A program made the position numbers and the translations under genes. This document shows positions 9,301-17,270 of a stretch of 64,000 nucleotides of DNA, piece by piece; position 1 is the stretch's first letter, and each line of letters starts with the position of its first letter. Where the stretch lies: assembly GCF_002021925.1 (NCBI RefSeq), contig NZ_CP012546.1, forward strand, positions 1,612,001 through 1,676,000, read 5' to 3'. A model generated the notes under the pieces. It worked only from the letters and a program-made list of their open reading frames with translations, made no database searches and was not told the origin of the DNA. The DNA comes from Campylobacter pinnipediorum subsp. pinnipediorum. GTDB taxonomy: Bacteria > Campylobacterota > Campylobacteria > Campylobacterales > Campylobacteraceae.

Positions 9301-12300
9301 CAAGTAATAATTTAAACCTATATATTAAAGATTCTCTTATAAACCAAACAGATAAAATAAAAGTTGATTTAAGAGATGAAAAAGCAATAATATTTGCTAA
9401 AAATGATATAAATATTAAAGGGGATAAAGATAAGAGTTTAAGAACTGAAAGTATAGTAAATGACAAAGCCGCAATACAAACTCAAACTAAAGATATAAAT
9501 ATATTTGCTAAGAGCTTGAAAAACATATCGGATAAACCAGATCTCATAGGTAAATACAACAAAGTTAAAGAGATAGTTTCTGGCGGAAAAAGAACCTATC
9601 TAGGAAAAAAGAAAAAGGTTAGCACAGGCGATCCGCATTATAATTTAGTTACTAGATATATAGATGAGATGTATGTGGTTCCTAAAAAATCTCCAAATGC
9701 AGAAATTATTTCAGGTATGGATATAAAATTTGATGTAGGTTATATAAATAATGAATTTTCTAAAATAATATCTGGAAATAATATATATTTTAATTCTAAA
9801 AACATATTAAACCAGGAGCATGAATTAGTAAAACTTACTACAACTGAAAAAGAAGTATATAGAAATGAAAGATATTGTAAGCATAGAAAATTTGGACATT
9901 GCGTGGACCATGGCTACAAAATGTTTTATAAAGGCACAAAGACAAGCAAGGAAAAAGAAACTTTTAAAATTGGTTCACTAATATTTGCAAAAAATAATTT
10001 ACTTGGAAAAACAGATGGTTTGGTTAATGGCAACATAGATAGCGTTGTTCAAAATTCAGTCTACAACCCAAATTTAGATATAAAACTAACTAAAACAAAT
10101 CTATCATCTAATAAAATAAATATTAAAGATAGTTTAATCAATCAAGCTGATATAAATTTAGATACCATAGATAAAACAAACTTTAATAGAGTAATAAACA
10201 CCATAAAAGATGATTTTAACTTACCTAAAAATAGATATTCGTTTTTTATACACAACCCTAATAATCCAAACTATTTAATAGAATCAAATCCGCTTTATAC
10301 AGAGTTATCAAACTATTTAGGAAGTAGTTATTTTTTACAAAAAATAAACTATAGAAGCGACAGAAAGATAAAAAGTATAGGTGATGCAGCTTATGAAACA
10401 AAGCTTGTAAGTGATGCATTAAGAAGACATTTAGGAAGAGCTTATATAAATGATAACTATTTTACAAATCCAAATGCTCAGTATATAAAATTTATGGATA
10501 ATGCTGTAAATCAAAGCTCTATTTTAGGTTTAACTTTAGGTAAAGAGCTAACACACGAGCAATTAGCAAATTTAAAAGAGGATATAGTTTGGTATGTAAG
10601 TAAAGTTATAAATAATGAAGAGGTATTAGTTCCTGTCGTTTATTTAGCAAAAGATTATAAAAAAATAGATGGTGCGACAATTACTGCAAAAAATGTAAAG
10701 CTAGATGTAAAAGATAAGTTAGTAAACTCCGGAAGTATTATTTCAAAAGAGTATTTAAATTTACAAGCTAATACCATAGTAAACAACACAGGATTATTAC
10801 TATCACATAAAAAACTTAATCTTATAGCAAACAAAGATATAGCAAACAAAAATGGTGCAACCATTAAAGCTGGTGATATAAATATTGTATCAAAATATGG
10901 AAGTGTTATAAATGAAACATTTGTTAAGCAAGTAAGAAGCGGAGATAATTATAATAACACAACATATACTCAAATAAGCAAACCATCATCTATAATTGCA
11001 ACAAATAACAACTTAATAATAAATGCAAAAAAAGATATTAAAGACATAGCTGGCAACCTTGAAGCAAAAAACACCATAAGATTATCTACTATAACAGGAA
11101 ATATAGATATAAACTCTAAAGAGTTAAAAGATGAATTTAACAATGAAGGAGGTAGTAATTTTTATAAAACCAAAAATACAGACTATCTTAGTTCAAATTT
11201 AAATGCAAACAATATCATAATCTCTTCAAATAAAGATGTAAACATAGAGGCTAGCAATTTAAAAGCAGATAATATTATAGGTATCAATGCAGATAAAAAC
11301 CTAAATATAACTGCTTTAAATAGCATAAGGCATAAAGATATACAAACTCATTCAAAAGGTTTTTTTAGCTCTAAAACAACAAGAGATATGAGCTATAAAG
11401 AAAGCGTAAACTCTTCTTTGCTAAAAGCTAAAAATATACTCTTAAACTCTAATAATGATATAAATTTAGAAGCAGCTAGTATTAAAGCAAAAGATAATAT
11501 AGTAGCAAATGCCAAAAATGATATAAATCTCTTAGCAAAAGATTATGCAATTAAAGAGCTTCACTATACAAATAAAAAAGGATTTGGAGGATTTAGTAGA
11601 AGTGTAAGTTTAAACTCAAATAATAATTTAAACTTACATAGCACGAAGCTTCAAACAGAGGCCAACAATATAGTCTTAAACTCAAAAAAAGATATAAATA
11701 TCTTAGCAAGTGAGGTATTAAGCGCTGGCGATATAGAGCTTAAAGCCTTAAATGATGTATTGATCTCCTCTAGGCAAGAATTAGAAAAAAATGTAAATTA
11801 TAGTAAAAAAACTAAGTTTAATCCACTAGGTGCATTAAACTTAGTAGGTGTAGACGTTACACCTCTATACTCGCAAAAACTTCACGAAGATGAGTTAGTA
11901 AAATCTAAAAGCAAAGAAAGTCTTTTAGTTTCTAAGGGTAATACAATTATAGATAGCGGTAGTACAGCTATAGTTGGATCAAATTTAAATTCGAATAAAA
12001 ATATATACATTAAAGCTGATACTGGTAAAATAGATATACTTCCAAGCGTTGATAACTCAAATAGGCAAACCTTGGATAAAAAAACAGAGGTTAAGGTATC
12101 AAATTTAGTTAATCAAATTAAAAATGATATTAAGGGATTGAAAAAATTTAATACAAAAGTAAAAGTACAAATAGCAGAGGCAAGTTATGATAAAGAGGCA
12201 AAAATACTAAAAGATACACTAAATCTTTCTTCAAATTTAATTGCTAAAGAGAATATTATAGCCAACTCTCTTGATGATTTAAATATAAAAGGAAGTAATT

Positions 12301-15023
12301 TAAAAGCTGGTGGTAATGTAGTTTTAAACTCAAAGATTGGAGATATAAATATACTTAATTCAACCGATACTAAAGATAAAAGCATAAAAGAAGAGCATTT
12401 AAAAGCCTCTTTAAGTCTTACTGCTCAAAATGAATATGTAGAGATAGCAACTACTGTAATGCAAGCCCAAGAAGCTGCCAAGCAATTAAAACAGACAAAG
12501 AGTAATTATACTAAGTATAAAAAAGAAGTAAAAAAATTAGAAAATAAATTAGGCGAATTAAAAAATGATTATAAAAACAAAAAGGTTGGAGTTGATTATA
12601 GTGATATAGAGGATTTAGTAGATAAAATAGATAATCTAAAATCACAAGAAAAATACTATCTAGTAGATATAAGTGCTGCAACTATAAATCTAGCTACTAA
12701 AACAACAGCCATAGCTTCTCAAGCAGCTGCTGCTGCGGCTTCAAGTGCAACCTACGGCTTTTCTGCAGGAATAAGTGCAGATGTAAATGGCGAAAAATCA
12801 AATACTAAATCAACTACTAATATCTCTACACCTTCAAGTGTAAAAGCTTCAAATATATTAATAAACACAAACAAAAAACTAAATACAAATACAATTATAA
12901 AAGGAAGTAATGTTGTAGCCAAAGATGAGCTTAATATAAATACTCATAATTTAGATATAAGTGCAAGTAATGACTTTGACTCTACTAATAAAAATACTAA
13001 ATCAACAAATGGTAGTGTAAACTTTACTATGTATGGAGGTGGAAGAGGATCTGCTTTACTTGGTTATGGACAAAGTAGATATGACTCTAGCTCTTCAACA
13101 TTTAATAACTCAAATTTAAAATCAAACAATATAAATATAGATGTAGTAAATGATGCTTTATTTAAAGGAGCAACTCTAAGAGCTAATGATACATTAAATT
13201 TAAATGTAGGAAACAACTTAGATGTAATATCTTTACAAGATGAATATACTTATAGTAATAAAGGCTTTAATGTAAGCGCAGGAGTAGGATTTAAAGGAGA
13301 TAATGCAAAAGCCAATAGGGTTCCAAGTATAGAAGTAAGTGAAGCATCTTCAGCAAATACAGGCTTTAATATAAATAACTCTATAGGATTAAATAAGCAA
13401 AGTGTATTAACATCTTTAACAGGAACTAATGTAAATATAGATGTTAAAAACAATACCCATTTAAAAGGTTCGCTAATAGCTAGTGGTAAATTTGATGATA
13501 AAGCTAACTTTATAGATAATAAAAAGCTAAACTTTAAAACAAATACCCTTACCTTTGAAAACCTATCAAACACTAATTACAATAGTTCTAAATCAATAGG
13601 CATAAATTTAAATCTAAGCTCAAAAGATAAAGATGATAAAAAAGATAATAAAGATAATTTAAACAATAAAGATACTAGAAATTTAGCATTATCAGATAGT
13701 GATAGCAAAGATAGTCTAAACAATAAAGTAAATGGTGTATCTAATACTATCTCATCACTAGGTTATAATCAATCAAACTCACTAAATATAAATAACTCTA
13801 AAACTCTAGCTACACTAGGTAAAGGAAGTATAACAATACTTGATCAAGCTAACTCAGATGATTTACAAAGACTAAACACAGATACATCTAAACTATCAAA
13901 TGAGTTATATAGTTCACAAACCAACTCTAAAGTAGATGCTAGCTTAGATACAAGACTACTTAGTAGAGATGGAAGAGAGCAGATGAAACATGATTATGAG
14001 AATATGAATAAAAATATGAACATAGTAGCCTCAACCCTTCCAGATGAATATAGCGATAATAAAGTAGAGGCAGCTTTTGGAAAGGCATTAAATGTGTTAG
14101 CTGCAGCGACCCTTGGAATACTTCCAAACAATGGACGAGGAGGTTTACTTGCAAATTTACCTGTACTTACAGGAACAGCTGATTCTGAGCATAGAGTATT
14201 GCAGATTGTAAATGGAAAGTCTCCTAAGCATGAAAACAACAAAGAAGGCTATATAGAGATAGAAAAATCTAAATTCTATAAAAGATTAGATGAAAAAGGA
14301 AGAGAAAAATTAAAAGGTTTAGGGCTTTATATATCTAAAAAACCAGTCACCATCTCAAAAGATACAGTTACCTCTCAAAACTCAGTAAATGGAATTTTAA
14401 ATCCAGAAATTAATGCTATAATAAATGGTTTAGAGCAAACAGGACAATCCAAAGCAACAACAGATAAACCAGTAGAGTTAAATGTGGCTTATAACCCAAC
14501 ATATGGATTTATGCCAGACTTACTAGAATCATTAGTTGATAAAGTAGGTCTTTGGTCAACAGGTATTGCAAAGCAAACGGGAAGATTTGTTAAAGATACA
14601 ATAGAAGGTAGAGGAGGTGAAAAGGTTAACTTTGCCTTTCATTCACAAGCAAATTTGCTTGGTAAAAGCGGGATAAAATATATTAATAAATATGAAGGAG
14701 GTTTTATGAAGATAGAAGATGGTAAACGTAAACCAAGTTTTTCATCATTTGGTTCACCTGTAAATGTAAAAGATATGAGCAAATTAATATCTGATGATCC
14801 ATCTGAAGGAGGATTGGGTTATAAGTATAACTCTGTAGTTAAAGATGGTGACTTTGTAGGAGAGGGTTTAGGTGGAAATAAAGGGGTCAACAAACAAGCA
14901 GATATATTAGATAGATTAAATTTAATAAATATATTTAAGCTTTTTACATCTGATTCTCCACATAGTTCATATATATGTGAGGATTATGAAAATATTGGTG
15001 TAGTATGTGGGTATAGAGAATGA
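6369..15023 (+). CDS. TpsA filamentous haemagglutinin / CdiA-like exoprotein with putative hydrolase toxin tip
   Basis: This 2884-residue exoprotein has a signal peptide (residues 1-26). A TPS secretion domain follows (~27-190; NEVTS, ISNPNGIYINGAG), then long FHA-type beta-helix repeats rich in N, I, D, K and S. Residues ~1070-1440 are not repetitive and hold two Cys (YCKHRKFGHC) and a Lys-rich patch, the position where CdiA proteins carry receptor-binding and export-arrest segments. A second repeat block follows, then a predicted coiled coil and Ala-rich stretch (~2030-2150). The last ~200 residues look like an alpha/beta-hydrolase: FHSQAN (Ser2759), SFGSPVN, a late KDGD (Asp2826/2828) and PHSSY (His2865). 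I see no VENN motif. The hydrolase reading is inference. Confidence 0.9.
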   Translation: MKQVFKKIVSVIISSMLIAQQGLLASSIDIDTNAPIKNRASLDKARNGVPIVNIVKPNSEGLSHNKFSNYNVEKKGVILNNSNKRDVDTKLSGYIYGNKNLANSKTAKIILNEVTSKRKTRLEGFTEVAGDRASVVISNPNGIYINGAGFINTKKATITTANPSIKNEKIDSYEIDKGLIQIEKDGLNTKNVDKAELYAKTIELNAKIHANDLEIITGKNKILNNGTIISKNDTESNKVSLDSSSLGGIYANRIKLVGTSRGVGVSLKGEISAQDSLEINSRGKIVLNKALSGSKVEIKTDDNLESNTIYGSNIDIEAKNNIHNKDIIASKTDIKIKSNSLINDNVIASGIEADLKVAKRGSLNIQSDRVVNKNTFYAKDDVYLSSKFIKNTKNSQINSGKNIAIKTKTIDNEESVKIIAEDKIDIINTNDIKSNRANIEAKDIFIDSNVFNSENSNIVATKGNLNINSNIINLDNSRQIAALNDISLTSDNISLNGANLLSQNSNINIDSSNLNAIKANIGANLLTTIKSKNYIKANGISLESGKIDIFTKNLILSDVNMDSKNYSSKLLSKSLLDIKASDILNTNGYIGALKDISITSSSLDNIKGTISSNENIDIIVNSLKNTSGLISSKNHLTLKLDDYKDVNSILQSGDLRLNGQSLNLHNSKIISTNKDINLNIYGNSSFNDVILYSNKDINLDSKNINGVKLKSQAKENIKFNASNLELENSTIYNIADIDKKYKNGYKQGDISFISNSISLKNSNLASKNLTIKPKDKLNILSLNNSLLEANNNINILTKKFSTISSTLSTLNDLDLKINSIENEVRSSNFNGKNVDIKIDGDLLLQKDNSIKATNSIKLQSNSIINKANIISDNDIFIEAKDYIINNNQISSKTLNLKAKNYINNESLNDDIVSIRGAFLDINTDKLTNKALLYSMYDMNMNTKNLDNYGAIASSNNDNYSSNLNIISNNLKNYNTIYSSNNLNLYIKDSLINQTDKIKVDLRDEKAIIFAKNDINIKGDKDKSLRTESIVNDKAAIQTQTKDINIFAKSLKNISDKPDLIGKYNKVKEIVSGGKRTYLGKKKKVSTGDPHYNLVTRYIDEMYVVPKKSPNAEIISGMDIKFDVGYINNEFSKIISGNNIYFNSKNILNQEHELVKLTTTEKEVYRNERYCKHRKFGHCVDHGYKMFYKGTKTSKEKETFKIGSLIFAKNNLLGKTDGLVNGNIDSVVQNSVYNPNLDIKLTKTNLSSNKINIKDSLINQADINLDTIDKTNFNRVINTIKDDFNLPKNRYSFFIHNPNNPNYLIESNPLYTELSNYLGSSYFLQKINYRSDRKIKSIGDAAYETKLVSDALRRHLGRAYINDNYFTNPNAQYIKFMDNAVNQSSILGLTLGKELTHEQLANLKEDIVWYVSKVINNEEVLVPVVYLAKDYKKIDGATITAKNVKLDVKDKLVNSGSIISKEYLNLQANTIVNNTGLLLSHKKLNLIANKDIANKNGATIKAGDINIVSKYGSVINETFVKQVRSGDNYNNTTYTQISKPSSIIATNNNLIINAKKDIKDIAGNLEAKNTIRLSTITGNIDINSKELKDEFNNEGGSNFYKTKNTDYLSSNLNANNIIISSNKDVNIEASNLKADNIIGINADKNLNITALNSIRHKDIQTHSKGFFSSKTTRDMSYKESVNSSLLKAKNILLNSNNDINLEAASIKAKDNIVANAKNDINLLAKDYAIKELHYTNKKGFGGFSRSVSLNSNNNLNLHSTKLQTEANNIVLNSKKDINILASEVLSAGDIELKALNDVLISSRQELEKNVNYSKKTKFNPLGALNLVGVDVTPLYSQKLHEDELVKSKSKESLLVSKGNTIIDSGSTAIVGSNLNSNKNIYIKADTGKIDILPSVDNSNRQTLDKKTEVKVSNLVNQIKNDIKGLKKFNTKVKVQIAEASYDKEAKILKDTLNLSSNLIAKENIIANSLDDLNIKGSNLKAGGNVVLNSKIGDINILNSTDTKDKSIKEEHLKASLSLTAQNEYVEIATTVMQAQEAAKQLKQTKSNYTKYKKEVKKLENKLGELKNDYKNKKVGVDYSDIEDLVDKIDNLKSQEKYYLVDISAATINLATKTTAIASQAAAAAASSATYGFSAGISADVNGEKSNTKSTTNISTPSSVKASNILINTNKKLNTNTIIKGSNVVAKDELNINTHNLDISASNDFDSTNKNTKSTNGSVNFTMYGGGRGSALLGYGQSRYDSSSSTFNNSNLKSNNINIDVVNDALFKGATLRANDTLNLNVGNNLDVISLQDEYTYSNKGFNVSAGVGFKGDNAKANRVPSIEVSEASSANTGFNINNSIGLNKQSVLTSLTGTNVNIDVKNNTHLKGSLIASGKFDDKANFIDNKKLNFKTNTLTFENLSNTNYNSSKSIGINLNLSSKDKDDKKDNKDNLNNKDTRNLALSDSDSKDSLNNKVNGVSNTISSLGYNQSNSLNINNSKTLATLGKGSITILDQANSDDLQRLNTDTSKLSNELYSSQTNSKVDASLDTRLLSRDGREQMKHDYENMNKNMNIVASTLPDEYSDNKVEAAFGKALNVLAAATLGILPNNGRGGLLANLPVLTGTADSEHRVLQIVNGKSPKHENNKEGYIEIEKSKFYKRLDEKGREKLKGLGLYISKKPVTISKDTVTSQNSVNGILNPEINAIINGLEQTGQSKATTDKPVELNVAYNPTYGFMPDLLESLVDKVGLWSTGIAKQTGRFVKDTIEGRGGEKVNFAFHSQANLLGKSGIKYINKYEGGFMKIEDGKRKPSFSSFGSPVNVKDMSKLISDDPSEGGLGYKYNSVVKDGDFVGEGLGGNKGVNKQADILDRLNLINIFKLFTSDSPHSSYICEDYENIGVVCGYRE

Positions 15024-15218
15024 AAAAGATAATCTTATTTATAATCGTAACAATATTTTTTAGTGGATGTTCTTACAAATCTCACTATATAGAAGTAGGA
15101 CCAAATACTAAATTAAGTGCACCAAAATTTGCTTTTACAATCCCTAACCCTTATCCAAATTATCCTTTTGAGACTATTCGATTAAATAATTTCTATAATA
15201 CTATTAGAATTTTTAGAG
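12862..15218 (+). repeat. Large direct repeat of tpsA 3' end plus lipoprotein 5' end (copy 2)
   Basis: This is the partner of 806-3162, inside the complete tpsA gene and running into the 15020 lipoprotein. Homologous recombination between the two copies would delete or duplicate the ~12 kb tpsBA segment between them. Confidence 0.85.
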
Positions 15219-16495
15219 ACATCCCAAATATGATGAAAGAGGATATAAGGATATTTTCATATGAGCTTAATAAAACAAAAGAAAGACACAAGCTAGTATA
15301 TGATTTATTGTCTAAACATAAAACACACTATGATTATTATATCAATGCTCCTTTAAGCGACTTTGATCTAGAAGATGATATAGAATCAAGAACAGAATAT
15401 TATAAAAGATATATTGATTATATAGCAGGGCTTAAATGCTATACTTATACTTATTCTAAAAATATAGGCATGGGTTTAGGAAATAAAAATCATGATACCA
15501 TTTGTCCATATTATGACATAAATGGAAAAGAGACACTTATAAGAATTCACTATGACTTTATCTTTACAGCTGGTGGAACAGTATTGGAAGGTTCTAAACA
15601 ATCAAGCACAAAAAACTACACTCTACAACAAATGAATTATGCATTTAAACAAGATGTAAAAGAGATATTTGACTCTTTAGAAATTTATGATATAGATAAA
15701 GATAGAATGATAAAACAAGGAATGTATTATCCAGATAAAAAGTATGATATAAATGCAGATAATAAGGTAAAAAACTTTTATACCAATATAGATTTAAATC
15801 CAAATGAAAAAGCAACAAGTCCTTATTTTACTTTTAATATTCCAAACTCTTATCCTGAGTATAAATTTAAATCATACTTTAATGGTATCAATACTAAATA
15901 TAATGAGATATATTTTTTTAGAGAAATTCCAAATATCTTAAATGATGGTAGAATGAAAGAAAGTGCAAGAGTATATACTTTTAGTATTTATGATCCAAAA
16001 TTTAATACCTTATCTACACTTTATAATAAAACCCCCAAAGAGTTAATTCATGATCTACTCACAAACCCGAAATCTTCTTATAAACATTATTTAGGGATGT
16101 CTTTTAATGAAGATGAGTTAAAGTATAGAGCTAGTGGTATGAGATATATTAATTATGTAGCAGGATTAAAATGTTATACAAGTTTAATATATAGAAAAGA
16201 ACTAGATTATCATAGCTTTGCCCATTATGATACAACCTGCCCATATTATAATAAAAATGGAGAAGAAGATGCTATTGTAATTCAACATAAGTTTAAGTTT
16301 ACAAAAGAAAACTCAACCAACGAAGAATTTGAAAATTTACATTTAAATTATATGAAGGGTATAAAACAAATGATAGATTCTATTGTAATTAAAAACATAG
16401 ATATAAACAAGATGAAAAGACTTAATATATACTATCCAAATAAAAAGTATGATATAAATGCAGAAGATAAGATAAGAAGCTATTATATCAAATAG
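15020..16495 (+). CDS. Two-domain TPS-associated lipoprotein, variant B (candidate immunity protein for TpsA)
   Basis: This 491-residue lipoprotein has the same signal peptide and lipobox as the 2964 copy. Its start codon overlaps the tpsA stop (ATGA), which places it exactly where CDI loci carry the immunity gene. Two tandem homologous domains of ~230 residues are visible, each with AGLKCYT, CPYY and KKYDINA motifs. Residues 1-66 match the 2964 copy, but the next ~100 residues differ strongly. From the IPNMM motif onward it is near-identical to the 17271 copy. A membrane-anchored periplasmic protein would suit protection from a lipase-type toxin, but no experiment or known family supports this yet. 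Confidence 0.78.
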   Translation: MKKIILFIIVTIFFSGCSYKSHYIEVGPNTKLSAPKFAFTIPNPYPNYPFETIRLNNFYNTIRIFRDIPNMMKEDIRIFSYELNKTKERHKLVYDLLSKHKTHYDYYINAPLSDFDLEDDIESRTEYYKRYIDYIAGLKCYTYTYSKNIGMGLGNKNHDTICPYYDINGKETLIRIHYDFIFTAGGTVLEGSKQSSTKNYTLQQMNYAFKQDVKEIFDSLEIYDIDKDRMIKQGMYYPDKKYDINADNKVKNFYTNIDLNPNEKATSPYFTFNIPNSYPEYKFKSYFNGINTKYNEIYFFREIPNILNDGRMKESARVYTFSIYDPKFNTLSTLYNKTPKELIHDLLTNPKSSYKHYLGMSFNEDELKYRASGMRYINYVAGLKCYTSLIYRKELDYHSFAHYDTTCPYYNKNGEEDAIVIQHKFKFTKENSTNEEFENLHLNYMKGIKQMIDSIVIKNIDINKMKRLNIYYPNKKYDINAEDKIRSYYIK

Positions 16496-16504
16496 TTAAA
16501 TTTA

Positions 16505-16562
16505 AAGAGAACCTAAATGCTAAAACATATATTATCACTTATAACGGCATTTAGTTTCTCTT
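16505..16562. repeat. Inverted repeat after lipoprotein gene, copy 3 (longer stem)
   Basis: The arms are AGAGAACCTAAATGC and GCATTTAGTTTCTCT, giving a potential 15-bp stem with one mismatch. The inner bases ATGC/GCAT differ from the other copies yet still pair, which suggests the stem itself is under selection. Confidence 0.6.
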
Positions 16563-16619
16563 ATGTAAATTTATATTTAAAAGAAAATTTATAGATAAAC
16601 AAATATATAAATTTATATT

Positions 16620-16707
16620 TAAACTTATATGAGAGTTTAGATCTAAGCTAAACTCTAAATTTAAATAATCCAAATTCAACCAAATTCCAAAATTTAAGTA
16701 GAAGCTT
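16620..16707 (+). repeat. Junction repeat preceding TpsA fragment, copy 2
   Basis: This matches 719-806 with one substitution and is fused to the same internal tpsA breakpoint. See the copy 1 entry. Confidence 0.6.
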
Positions 16708-17032
16708 AAACACAAACAAAAAACTAAATACAAATACAATTATAAAAGGAAGTAATGTTGTAGCCAAAGATGAGCTTAATATAAATACTCATAATTTAGA
16801 TATAAGTGCAAGTAATATAAATATAGATGTAGCAAATGATGCTTTATTTAAAGGAGCAACTCTAAGAGCTAATGATACATTAAATTTAAATGTAGGTAAC
16901 AACTTAGATGTCATATCTTTACAAGATGAATATACTTATAGTAATAAAGGCTTTAATGTAAGTGCAGGAGTAGGATTTGGTGGAACTAATGCAAATATAG
17001 ATGTTAAAAATAACACTCACTTAATTTGTTGA
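16708..17032 (+). pseudogene. Internally deleted remnant of the tpsA C-terminal region
   Basis: The fragment starts at the same tpsA point as the orphan module and reads NTNKKLNTNTIIKG. It jumps from DISASN straight to INIDV, so the segment corresponding to main-copy bases ~12971-13130 is missing. It jumps again after SAGVGFG to NANIDVKNNTHL and stops at TGA (17030). The deletions lie between short similar sequences (SN/NI and NVNID-type repeats). It has no start codon, no toxin domain and a few scattered substitutions, so it is older than the large repeat. Confidence 0.75.
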
Positions 17033-17270
17033 AATACACCCCGTTAAAAACATAATAATCAAGCTAGCAAAAATTATTTTAAAATTAAATATTTTCATTT
17101 ATTGTCTTTTGAGAATTTTATTTTAAAAAGATTGAGTCCAAACATAATATAAAAACATATTAATTATATTCAATGAATATTGAAAATAATAGTTAAAATT
17201 TAGTTTTATGTGATATATTTATACATAATACAATATAAAATGTATCATAAAGCTAATTATAGGGAATTAA
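17033..17270. other. Intergenic region upstream of the third full lipoprotein gene
   Basis: About 240 bp of AT-rich DNA has no similarity to the other copies that I can see. It ends in a plausible ribosome site (AGGGAA) 6 nt before the 17271 ATG. Unlike the other copies, this lipoprotein gene is not fused to a tpsA end, so a promoter is expected here. The TATAAAAT at about 17214-17240 is only a loose candidate. Confidence 0.35.

Noticed and set aside
16551-16739. Minus-strand 62-codon frame rich in Leu, Asn and Tyr
   Set aside because: It is low-complexity AT-rich DNA across the junction repeat and inverted repeat, with no start signal; chance frame.
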